NCBI RefSeq assembly: GCF_000472965.1
Contig: NZ_AXAU01000009.1
Coordinates: 186,001-250,000, forward strand
Length of the DNA stretch: 64,000 bases
Reading direction: 5' to 3'
Source: Bradyrhizobium murdochi
GTDB lineage: Bacteria; Pseudomonadota; Alphaproteobacteria; Rhizobiales; Xanthobacteraceae
Below the pieces are notes generated by a model, which was given only the letters and a program-made list of their open reading frames with translations, ran no database searches and was not told where the DNA came from. A program made the translations under genes and the position numbers. Shown piece after piece: positions 52,095 through 60,030 of the stretch (position 1 is the first letter of the stretch; every line of letters starts with the position of its first letter).

Positions 52095-53150
52095 ATGCTA
52101 CCCGAGTGGGTCTACCAGGAGTGCCCGGGCGTTTCGACCTTCCATCGCGATGCCGCCCTGGCCCGTCAGGCCGAGCTCACCAAGCCGACCGGTGCGCTGG
52201 GTCGCCTCGAGCACCTCGCGATCGAGCTGGCCGGTCTGCAACAAACCGACCGGCCTCGAGCCGAGCGCGTGCCGATCATCGTCTTTGCAGGGGATCACGG
52301 CATCGTCGCGCAGGGCGTATCGGCCTATCCTCAGGAAGTTACGATCGCGATGATGTCGAATTTCGCGTCAGGCGGTGCAGCAATTTCGGTTCTCGCGCGC
52401 GAACTGGGCTTAAGTCTGGAAATCGTCGATGCCGGAACGCTCGCCGAACAGCCCGTCCCGGGAGTCGCGACAGACAAGCCGCGCCGGGGCAGCCGGGATT
52501 TCAGCAAGGAAGCGGCGCTCGAGTTGGGCGAGGTCGCCTTCGCCTTCGACTGCGGCAAGCGCGCCATCGCGCGGGCGGCCTCAGCAGAGCCAGATCTTCT
52601 GATCCTTGGTGACATGGGGATCGGCAACACCACGACTTCTGCGGCAGTCGCCGCCGCCCTGCTTGGTATGCGCGCCGAGCAGGTGACCGGCAATGGCACC
52701 GGGATCGATGCAGACAGCCGTGCGCGCAAGGCGCACCTGATTGATGCAGCGCTGGCTCGTCATGACCTTACAAGACCAGGAACTTCTGCCGAGCGGATCC
52801 TGTGCGCGGTCGGCGGTCTTGAAACTGCTGCTATTACGGGCGCGATCATCGCCGCCGCACAGCGTCGCCTCCCGATCCTGATCGACGGTTTCATCGTGTC
52901 CGTCGCGGCGTTGACGGCGGTGCATCTTAATCCGTCGTGTCGGCCCTTTCTCTTATCCTCGCATCAATCGGCCGAGCAGGGGCACCGCCTAGTTCTTGAG
53001 GCGCTGAATGTGCAGCCGTTATTCAATCTGGACCTCAGGTTAGGGGAGGGGTCGGGCGCCGCGCTTGCATTGCCGATCCTGCGGCTTGCATGCGCTCTGC
53101 ACAACGGCATGGCGACATTCGCGCAAGCCAGCGTTCCGAATCGCTCATAA
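52095..53150 (+). CDS. cobT: Nicotinate-nucleotide:DMB phosphoribosyltransferase
   Basis: 351 residues (CobU in Pseudomonas) from the ATG at 52095, behind AAGGGCAGGA. Marks are TKPTGALGRLEHLAIELA near 29, FAGDHGIVAQGVSAYPQEVT near 65 and the GDMGIGNTTTSAAVAAALLG loop near 172. It makes alpha-ribazole phosphate from DMB and nicotinate mononucleotide, the activated lower ligand. Its stop region overlaps the convergent phosphatase gene by 6 bp. Confidence 0.95.
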   Translation: MLPEWVYQECPGVSTFHRDAALARQAELTKPTGALGRLEHLAIELAGLQQTDRPRAERVPIIVFAGDHGIVAQGVSAYPQEVTIAMMSNFASGGAAISVLARELGLSLEIVDAGTLAEQPVPGVATDKPRRGSRDFSKEAALELGEVAFAFDCGKRAIARAASAEPDLLILGDMGIGNTTTSAAVAAALLGMRAEQVTGNGTGIDADSRARKAHLIDAALARHDLTRPGTSAERILCAVGGLETAAITGAIIAAAQRRLPILIDGFIVSVAALTAVHLNPSCRPFLLSSHQSAEQGHRLVLEALNVQPLFNLDLRLGEGSGAALALPILRLACALHNGMATFAQASVPNRS

Positions 53151-53720
53151 CGCGACATTCTGATTAACTGACACAATCCGCCAATCGTTCCGTAGCCGAT
53201 CAATTCGGGTGATCGACAGCGGATCGATTACGAAGCGCAACGCTGCTCGCGGTGTGATGTCGAGGGCTACGCAGAGCGCGGCGCGAATAGTGCCGGAATG
53301 GACGACGAGCGTTGCTGGACCAGCAGCTATTTTACGAAGTCCATCCCGAACCCTCGCTACCTGATCTTCGAAGCTCTCGCCGCCGGGTGGGTTTGAACGA
53401 GCGGGATCCTTCCAGAACTCGGCGTATCCTTCTTCTCCGAGAGCGGCGAGATCGTCGTGACGTCGACCAGTCCAATCCCCGAAGTCCTGCTCCCGGAACT
53501 CAGGCACCAGGATTGGATCAAGCTCGAATGCGTGTGCGGTATCGACAGTCCGTCGAGACGGACTCGCATAGCTTGCGGCGTCCCGCGGCAAGCGCCTTCG
53601 GACGGCTTCCAAATGCGCCCGATCGCTGAGATCGGCCGATGCGCCCGAAGGGGAGATCGTTCCTTCGATAGAATCGACGACCGCATGCCGTACCAACCAA
53701 AGAAAGGCTTCCCCTTCCAT
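53145..53720 (-). CDS. Histidine phosphatase, likely alpha-ribazole phosphatase
   Basis: 191 residues from the ATG at 53720 (GGAG 8 bp upstream); a longer start at 53765 is possible. The phosphohistidine His12 is in LWLVRHAVVD. SPSRRTVDTAH near 54 supplies the second arginine, FREQDFGDWTGRRHDDL near 77 holds a glutamate and LVVHSGTIRAALC near 139 the second catalytic histidine. The FG(D/E)WTGR motif is typical of CobC phosphatases that dephosphorylate alpha-ribazole-5'-phosphate or cobalamin-5'-phosphate. It is convergent with cobT at the end of the cobalamin cluster, which supports that role. Confidence 0.85.
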   Translation of the reverse strand: MEGEAFLWLVRHAVVDSIEGTISPSGASADLSDRAHLEAVRRRLPRDAASYASPSRRTVDTAHAFELDPILVPEFREQDFGDWTGRRHDDLAALGEEGYAEFWKDPARSNPPGGESFEDQVARVRDGLRKIAAGPATLVVHSGTIRAALCVALDITPRAALRFVIDPLSITRIDRLRNDWRIVSVNQNVAL

Positions 53721-53765
53721 CCCTATATCTCCGATGCTTATCAATGCGAGAAACATCCTTAACAT

Positions 53766-54046
53766 TCGCCCGCGGAGGCTTTACCGCGAAGGACTGATAT
53801 CACGGTCGGAGAAAAATGCGTATCTCAACACCTCCCGGCGCCGCCGACCTGCAACGAAGGCGCGTTGCCGCGCGTCAGGCCAGTTTCGCATGACCGCGCT
53901 CGTCGCTTCTCGTTAATGCGACGGCGATGGGCGCTCGAGCCGAAGTGTAGCAACTCGTTGCGAGCGTGGCGGTCGCCTAACCACCTGCGCAAGCCAATTT
54001 CCGAAAGAATTGCCGGGGTGTCGCCACAGCGGCGACCTAGAAAAAA
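53766..54046. other. Spacer after the cobalamin cluster
   Basis: About 280 bp with short Arg-rich shadow frames only; no supported gene or RNA. Confidence 0.4.
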
Positions 54047-54093
54047 GGCCGCTTGTAATGAACAAGCGGCCCAAGTCTAGGGAGGAAACGCCC
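54047..54093 (+). repeat. Stem-loop repeat with GGAGGAAACGCCC tail, copy B
   Basis: A six-A run is followed by a perfect 10-bp stem (GGCCGCTTGT at 54047-54056, ACAAGCGGCC at 54062-54071) and then CAAGTCTAGGGAGGAAACGCCC. Copy A is at 5690-5734. The stem sequences differ but both pair perfectly, while the 3' tail is nearly identical. Confidence 0.6.
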
Positions 54094-54303
54094 AAGGAGG
54101 GCTGCGATAGCGCATCGCGCTACCGTGGTGCGTATATGCGTTGGCGGTGCACAAAACGCAAGACTTGACTTCCGGATCGGCATCAAAGCGCATAATTTCC
54201 CGAGGCGCGCTCACGCCTCCGGGTGAAGCCGTTTGCAGTCACATGCTATTAACGTCAACTGTCTCCTTATCCACTCGGCAACGACATCCCTGTTGATGCT
54301 GCC

Positions 54304-54651
54304 TTGAAATTAAGGCGCGCGGCGAAACTGAGGCGCCAGCGGCTCAGACTTGAAATACGAAAGGAGACGACGGTTCCTGCACAAAAAGCGAGCGAAGAGC
54401 AGATCCGTAAGCCGAAAGTTCTCACAAATTCGTGCGAAGACCCTCAAGTGACACTTGAATCGCACGTAGCGTCAAGTTGTATGCTTCAAAGCAGTGTTTC
54501 CGACTTTGCGAATGATGTCGTCACAGTGCGTTTGAAAAGGCGCAACGAAGAAGTCCGGAAGCTGAGATGTCCCGATAGCGCGCCACTTCTCATGCTTCCG
54601 ACGTTCTCGCTTCCGCATATGTTCCGCCGTGCTCGCAGGGCATTCTCGTAG
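54304..54651 (+). CDS. Uncertain ORF, 115 codons
   Basis: The frame starts with a very basic stretch (KLRRAAKLRRQRLRLEIRKE) and has no recognisable domain, membrane segment or strong ribosome site. Composition resembles non-coding frame shadows, but no better gene occupies the region. Listed so the reader knows it was considered. Confidence 0.2.
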   Translation: MKLRRAAKLRRQRLRLEIRKETTVPAQKASEEQIRKPKVLTNSCEDPQVTLESHVASSCMLQSSVSDFANDVVTVRLKRRNEEVRKLRCPDSAPLLMLPTFSLPHMFRRARRAFS

Positions 54652-55100
54652 CGACGTGAGCGTCATTGGCCGTGCGCATATAGCAACCACCGTGCCGGAG
54701 GCGTCCTTAACGTGTAAGCTGCCGAGTTAGTCTCAAAACAATTGCGGACTATTGCCTGGCTCTGAGAACGTGTTCAGGTGTTACTCAGAGCATCAATCGA
54801 GACGCATCTTCAGTGGAGCCGGCATTAGTCGACGGCCAGAGCAAGTTGCATCCCGCTGGCCCGGCGTGGACAAGCGCCCCCAGTCTGCATCGGTGCTCAC
54901 TAACCAAGGACGGACCCTCGTGTAGGTTTTCGGCCGCTCCCTCGGTATAATTGAGCCCACCTCAACTGCGCTTTCACTGCGCGATCGGTCGGAGCAGCCG
55001 AATGCAGGTCTCGAATGCTTCTGCAAGGTGGTCAACAGGATCGAACGTTATCGCAGTCAAAATCATCTGGAAGATGCAGGCGAAGTCGTTGGCGGTTTGG
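54652..55100. other. Spacer with no supported gene
   Basis: About 450 bp, no recognisable frames or RNA features, ending where repeat copy 2 becomes alignable. Confidence 0.4.
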
Positions 55101-55575
55101 CGCAGATGGCACACACACTCGACGTCATTTCCGTCGTGGATCAGGATCAGTCAGTGAGTGAAGTATTGCCGAATATCCGTTTCCGTGGGGTTTATCGGAG
55201 AAGCATGGTCTTTGACGACCTTCATAAGATTACGTGAAGGGAAAAACTGAGGCCGTTGTCGACCTTGTTGCACGCGAACGTTGGGCTGAATTCCTTGGAT
55301 CTTGTTTCGAGAGGAAAGGAAGCGATCTAAATTTCGTTTGGAACGGATATCGGTCTTCCCTTGGCTAAAGCTAACGGCGACGCCTCGCCGCGAATGAACC
55401 GTCGGCACCATCCCTCTGCCGACGGAAGCTGGTGCGATGTGTAGCAGCGTCGCTCCTCCGAGGCTGGCTTCCCGCTCGGCCGACGAAAGGGACCTGGCTT
55501 CTTTACTGTGGCGAGTATAAGCTCCCGCTTAGAGATCTTGCATTTGATCTCACACCCCTGAAGTCAGGTGATAAT
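55101..55575 (+). repeat. Dispersed ~470-bp repeat, copy 2
   Basis: It aligns by eye to 29612-30080 in the same orientation. The 5' part reads MAHTLDVISVVDQDQSVSEV, a decayed response-regulator start whose second acidic residue became Gln. The hairpin CCGTCGGCA with TGCCGACGG is kept, while the terminator stem seen in copy 1 is degraded to unpaired sequence. The two copies lie on either side of the cobalamin cluster, about 25.5 kb apart. Confidence 0.85.
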
Positions 55576-56297
55576 ACTATTCCCAAGACCATTCGCCAAC
55601 TGCCACGGAGCTCCGGAAAGTTGGAAAATGCTGCCAGAGCCCGGCAACGCCCCAAAACCCTAGCACCGCCGTACTACGGGGCTTCTTTGCGGATCGATTA
55701 CGAAGCGCACCGCCGCCCTCCCAGGCCTACCTCCCGCTCGGCCTCCGGAACAGCGCAACTAAGCTCGTCGAGAGAGGACATCATCGTTTGATGCTCCTCG
55801 TGTCGTGTTCAACGTGTCCGGTTGAAGACACGTATGTGCGGAAACCCACACCAAGGCGCAAACATGCCTCGCCGCGGCGCGAAGTACATGGTTTTCGCTC
55901 TTCGAGGAAGACTCGCACGACGTGCTTGGTGGCACGTAGTTTGCTGGAAGGGATCCGCACGACTATGCCGCTCTCCCAGTCGTAGGCGCACGAGCGAAAT
56001 GAAACCTACTCGATTGATCCAAATCAACGCCGGAGACGCCGCACTGAGTGCCGTCGTGTTTCGCAACGCACGAAGACGCATTGGCCGCGACATCTGCCTG
56101 TCCTCGACAAACTGTACTCATCCCGCGCGCCGCGCCGGCGCTTGGCGAGGTGCGATCTGACCTGCGTCGAGCGACGGGAGACAAATGCAGTTCGCTGATC
56201 GAAATGCGCTTCTCAGTAAGAGGCAAAGAGATGTGACGCCGGCCGCAGCTGCCATCGCGGCTTGCCTACACACGAACATTAATGGGAGTCCGAAGGC
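55576..56297. other. Spacer before the radical SAM cassette
   Basis: About 720 bp. Frames at 55809-56093 (minus) and 55822-56160 (plus) are open but Arg/Cys-rich without a family. No promoter of sigma-54 type with correct spacing was found; the nearest candidate has one extra base between the elements. Confidence 0.45.
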
Positions 56298-57773
56298 ATG
56301 AACACGCCAAGCTATTCCGAGGCCCTGGAGTTCGCGATCGACCGCTCGTACGAGATCAACCTAGACATGTTGAGATCGCGAAACTTGCACCTTGATTCAT
56401 ACAACGATTATCTCGTCGGCACATATCCGCCTCTCAAAGCAATGGGGGACCTGAATGCCGAAAGATTGTTGAATAAGGTCGCGTCGTCAATTGATCTCTA
56501 TTTTCACATTCCCTTCTGTAATCAGTATTGCACCTTTTGCCACTTCGCCAAGGAAATCAATCCATCTTCCGAACGAGTGGAACGTTATCTGGCGGCTTTG
56601 AATAAGGAGATGAGTTGGTCAGAGGCGGCGCTTGCTGGCAAAGATATTGAAACTGCGTTCTTTGGAGGTGGCACGCCCTCCTTTTTGACGAACCGTCAAC
56701 TCAAAACGCTGTTTGATATGACTAATCAGCGCTTCGATTTATCGAAATCCGAAGTAAGTTTCGAGTTGCATCCCTCTCTTGTGAAGCATGCGGACGCTGC
56801 CGATTGCATATCCACTCTAATTAGAGGTGGGGTAAACCGATTTGTGCTGGGCGTGCAAAGTCTAGACCCGACTATTTTGCGCATTCTGAACCGCGGACAC
56901 GGTGTAGAGGAGGTGATACAAGTCGTAAAACTGCTGAATGAGATGGGCGTTGAGAATCTGTCGCTTGACCTCATGTATGGGCTGCCGCAGCAAACGCTCC
57001 GGAGCTGGTACGACTCGATTGTCGGCCTGTTGGAAATGGGAATTGAGAAGTTCAATGTATTCCCATTGATGTTCAAATCCACTGACCCCGTAGCCCGCCA
57101 TTTGGCCAGAGGGCGATATCAATTCGCGGGGGCTAAAGAGCGCATCATAATGCACTTTATGGCAGAGCACATTCTCACGAAACTCGGCTATCGCCACGGG
57201 CCGATTTTTTATTGGACTAAGAGGTCGCAGCCCCACTCCGTTCAACAACGCCGTAAGTACGATTCCTGGAATGATAACAATCTTGTCCCATTCGGGGTTG
57301 GTGGATTTGGCTACATGAGCCAGTGCCAGTTCTATAACGAAGCAGATTTGGATCGCTATCTTTCTAGGGTTGAGGCAGGCGAGAAGCCGGTATGGAAGGG
57401 AGCTGTACTCTCGCAGGACGACCTCATGCGGCGAACGTTAATGTTTGCCTTGCGAAGCAGCGGAGTGTTGCTCTCCCGCTTCAAGCGGGAGTTTGGGGTA
57501 TCGGTTGAGGAATACTTTGGCCGCGAGCTTGAGATCTTAAGGGAGGCAGGTCTCGTCTGCATCTCAAAAGACGGAGTGATGTCGTTAACTGCCGCCGGCA
57601 ATATCAACTCGGGCGCCGTATCACTGCTATTCTTCTCCGACAATGTGCTTGAGCGGGTCGCGTACAACGATGGCAGGATAGCAGATAAGCGAACCGATCT
57701 GCTCGAAAAACACGACTACTCGCCCGCCGCAAGATACGGGACAAGTGCAGAAATGCAGGCTGTCTTTCGATGA
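56298..57773 (+). CDS. HemN/HemW-like radical SAM enzyme, substrate unknown
   Basis: 491 residues. The SAM/[4Fe-4S] motif C74-x3-C78-x2-C81 is in DLYFHIPFCNQYCTFCHFAK. The fourth cysteine found in HemN is Phe-flanked His here. AFFGGGTPSFL near 125 and VLGVQSLDPTILRILNRGH near 194 match the HemN/HemW family, and a HemN_C-like helical region ends the protein. It has an unusual N-terminal extension of about 65 residues. GGGAGT lies upstream of the ATG. It is not the housekeeping hemN (present at 25.7 kb). HemN relatives also include methyltransferases and cyclopropanases in natural-product clusters. Codon use is less GC-rich than the neighbours. The next gene begins 19 bp later. Confidence 0.88.
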   Translation: MNTPSYSEALEFAIDRSYEINLDMLRSRNLHLDSYNDYLVGTYPPLKAMGDLNAERLLNKVASSIDLYFHIPFCNQYCTFCHFAKEINPSSERVERYLAALNKEMSWSEAALAGKDIETAFFGGGTPSFLTNRQLKTLFDMTNQRFDLSKSEVSFELHPSLVKHADAADCISTLIRGGVNRFVLGVQSLDPTILRILNRGHGVEEVIQVVKLLNEMGVENLSLDLMYGLPQQTLRSWYDSIVGLLEMGIEKFNVFPLMFKSTDPVARHLARGRYQFAGAKERIIMHFMAEHILTKLGYRHGPIFYWTKRSQPHSVQQRRKYDSWNDNNLVPFGVGGFGYMSQCQFYNEADLDRYLSRVEAGEKPVWKGAVLSQDDLMRRTLMFALRSSGVLLSRFKREFGVSVEEYFGRELEILREAGLVCISKDGVMSLTAAGNINSGAVSLLFFSDNVLERVAYNDGRIADKRTDLLEKHDYSPAARYGTSAEMQAVFR

Positions 57774-57792
57774 AATCAGGGCGCGCTCTTCC

Positions 57793-58983
57793 ATGGTCGC
57801 TCACTTATCCTTTTCCACTCCGAAGCCGCCGCCCAATCGGGCGCAGCAGATATTTTCTCATCTAACCGATCGCATTGACCGCGAGCAGCGAAAACGCCCG
57901 CTGGGGCTCGTCAGCAACTTTGTCGCCGATCAGCTGCCGCATCGCATTGCCGAGATCAAAGACAGTAAACGGCCAGATGAAGGGGTCAAGGCGCTTGGAC
58001 GCAGCATTAACGCGATGATTGCATCGGCTGATTATGAGGTACAGCTGCTGAATCTACCGCAGCCCGACTTCGCCATCGCCAAGACAGACATCCACTATCT
58101 CGTCAACTGTGCTTATCAGATGTCAGCGTTTGCTGGTCTTCATCCGGTAGAAGCGGAGTTGACCGTGGGAGAGGAGCTGAGCCGTCTTGCCCGATTGAGT
58201 TGTCATCGGCAGCCTAGTATTGAGGTTCTCTCGTATGAAGATATGATCCTTACAAACCCGGTGCAGAGCGATCCACGCGTATATTGCCTCGGCGCGGCCG
58301 GTGTCGAAGAGCGAGATTTTTGCTTGGGTCACCAACTCATCGAGAGCGAGCTACAGCTGGCAATCGAAGCTCTACTTGAATTGCGTGACACGGCTGAGGC
58401 GGACGCTGGCCACTGTCTTGCGGTATGCTTGGAGTGCCTTGAGTCAGCAAAGTTCATTCTGACGCGCTTTTACGAGCATATGTCACCTGACCTATTTGGC
58501 CAATTTCGTGTGTTTTACGGAAAAAACCCTTACAAGAATAGGCTTGGCCCGAGCGGCCGGTTCTCTGCGCGGATCGTGGCGGTCTCGGTGCTATTGGTCG
58601 GTGATGATCTCTTCCAACAGAAGCCGCAGTTTTATAGGGATGTATATCGGCTGTCTGAATACTATCCGCATGAATGCATTAACGAGGTGTTTCGCTGGTT
58701 GTCACCGGGCAATGCAAGCGCGGAGCTCACGCCAGCTTGGCTAAAAGGGAAAGCGGACTTTCCCAGGTCTGCAACCATTTCACCCGTCATCAAACGCCAT
58801 GGTAATGAAATCGCAAAGCTATGCGCGTCTTGTGTTTATGCGCTGGATCAGTTTACGCGGATGCACCGTATTACTGCCTTAAAATATACGGTCGAACCGG
58901 GTCGTCCAATTGTCGGAGTTGAGGCGTCTGAAAGTGTTGAGGCTGTTCTTTCACAGCGGCTGTTGACCGGGGCGCGTTTCTAA
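57793..58983 (+). CDS. PrnB-like protein (IDO/TDO superfamily, DUF1864-like)
   Basis: 396 residues from the ATG at 57793 (AGGGCG upstream); a start at 57745 would overlap the radical SAM gene by 29 bp. The order of features resembles remembered PrnB (monodechloroaminopyrrolnitrin synthase): NPVQSDPRVYCLGAAGVEE near 155, a long helix pair, FYEHMSPDLFGQFRVFYG near 225 and a late MHRITALKY whose His358 would correspond to the haem ligand. PrnB rearranges chlorinated tryptophan in pyrrolnitrin synthesis. Similarity is weak and from memory. A haem-dependent oxygenase acting on an indole or related compound is inferred, not shown. Confidence 0.55.
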   Translation: MVAHLSFSTPKPPPNRAQQIFSHLTDRIDREQRKRPLGLVSNFVADQLPHRIAEIKDSKRPDEGVKALGRSINAMIASADYEVQLLNLPQPDFAIAKTDIHYLVNCAYQMSAFAGLHPVEAELTVGEELSRLARLSCHRQPSIEVLSYEDMILTNPVQSDPRVYCLGAAGVEERDFCLGHQLIESELQLAIEALLELRDTAEADAGHCLAVCLECLESAKFILTRFYEHMSPDLFGQFRVFYGKNPYKNRLGPSGRFSARIVAVSVLLVGDDLFQQKPQFYRDVYRLSEYYPHECINEVFRWLSPGNASAELTPAWLKGKADFPRSATISPVIKRHGNEIAKLCASCVYALDQFTRMHRITALKYTVEPGRPIVGVEASESVEAVLSQRLLTGARF

Positions 58984-59039
58984 GCTGACGATGTGCGTCA
59001 GGCGTGTGGTGTCCGACATCGGTCGAAAGGTGATGTGCG

Positions 59040-59567
59040 ATGTCCAAAGAAAGGGTGATCTTTCGTCGGTTTGAGTCGGGGGATACTGATGATGTGTGGC
59101 ATATGCACAGAAGCGCATCGGAGGATGTTGGTGTGCGCGGCCCTGAAGGGGCGTGGGAGGATGATCTACGCAACATTAGGGAAGTATATATCGCGTCAGG
59201 CGGAGACTTCGTGGTTGCGCATATTGGTTCCCAGCTCGTTGCTATGGGCGGATTGAAACCTATTGGCGGTGATGTCGTAGAGCTGAAGCGGATGCGAGTC
59301 GATCCCACCTTTCAACGACGTGGGCTTGGGAGGCGAATTCTTAATGAATTGGAATTGCGAGCCGGTGCTCTAGGGTTCAAGTGGATAATTCTTGACACGA
59401 CAAAGATCCAGGTAGGGGCTCAAAGACTTTACGACACCGCTGGCTACATTCGCCGCAAGGAAGGGATGTTGCATGGATATGCAGTGATCTTCTACGCTAA
59501 GCGGCTCACCGGCCGGGATGACCCACCTGACGACATTGCGAGCGTGGAAATCCAAATCCACTCTTGA
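59040..59567 (+). CDS. GNAT-family N-acetyltransferase
   Basis: 175 residues. The acetyl-CoA-binding motif is MRVDPTFQRRGLGRRILNEL near 85, preceded by a beta-strand VVELKR and followed by FKWIILDTT and AQRLYDTAGYIRR, the usual GNAT layout. AAAGGTG precedes the start. The last 20 residues are a non-family tail. The substrate is unknown. It follows the PrnB-like gene by 56 bp with similar base composition, so it likely completes the three-gene cassette by acylating a product or giving self-protection. Confidence 0.85.
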   Translation: MSKERVIFRRFESGDTDDVWHMHRSASEDVGVRGPEGAWEDDLRNIREVYIASGGDFVVAHIGSQLVAMGGLKPIGGDVVELKRMRVDPTFQRRGLGRRILNELELRAGALGFKWIILDTTKIQVGAQRLYDTAGYIRRKEGMLHGYAVIFYAKRLTGRDDPPDDIASVEIQIHS

Positions 59568-60030
59568 GAGGCCAGCTTCGTGAAAACTTAAAGAAGGTGG
59601 AGGCGCCGGATTTCGGCGCGCGACGACGAAGAGAAGCGCGTAGGGTGAGCTCGACGAGTAGAGAGGTGGCGATATCCTCCTATAGGATGATGTTTAGCTA
59701 TGAGGCAGTGTCGAACAGAGACTTGGTTATGCAGATGCTGCGGCCGCACACCGTGCGTCCGTTCGGCTTCGCGTCATTTGAACGGCAGACTGATCGCAAA
59801 GTCACCGAGCTCTAGCCAGCAGCTTGCGTGCCCTTCTGATCGAATGCGTGCCGTTTCCTCGGCTCTCATCGCGCTTGCGTGACGTATTTGAGCGCGTCTT
59901 CTGGAAACGGCCTGGCATCTCTCAAGTGTTTCACGTGTGGTGTTGGCCTGCTTCTTGCTATCAGAGCGCCAGTAAGTCGTGGATAACTGTCGAACGGGCG
60001 GGCTGAATAGCCAACAGCGTGGAAGGGTTT
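59568..60030. other. Spacer and hup promoter region
   Basis: About 460 bp with no supported gene. It contains the sigma-54-type promoter at 59943-59959. HoxA- and IHF-type sites would be expected further upstream but could not be assigned by eye. Confidence 0.5.
59943..59959 (+). promoter_or_regulatory. Sigma-54 (-24/-12) promoter of hupSL
   Basis: TTGGCCTGCTTCTTGCT has GG at 59945-59946 and GC at 59957-59958 with exactly 10 bp between, as required for sigma-54. Transcription would start near 59970, about 60 bp before hupS. Rhizobial hup operons are known to be activated by HoxA or NifA with sigma-54. Confidence 0.7.

Noticed and set aside
55822..56160. 112-codon plus-strand open frame before the cassette
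   Set aside because: Cys/Arg-rich, overlapping a similar frame on the other strand, no ribosome site or family.
56245..56270. Sigma-54-like promoter ahead of the radical SAM gene
   Set aside because: The -24 and -12 elements are one base too far apart and the GG is not conserved.
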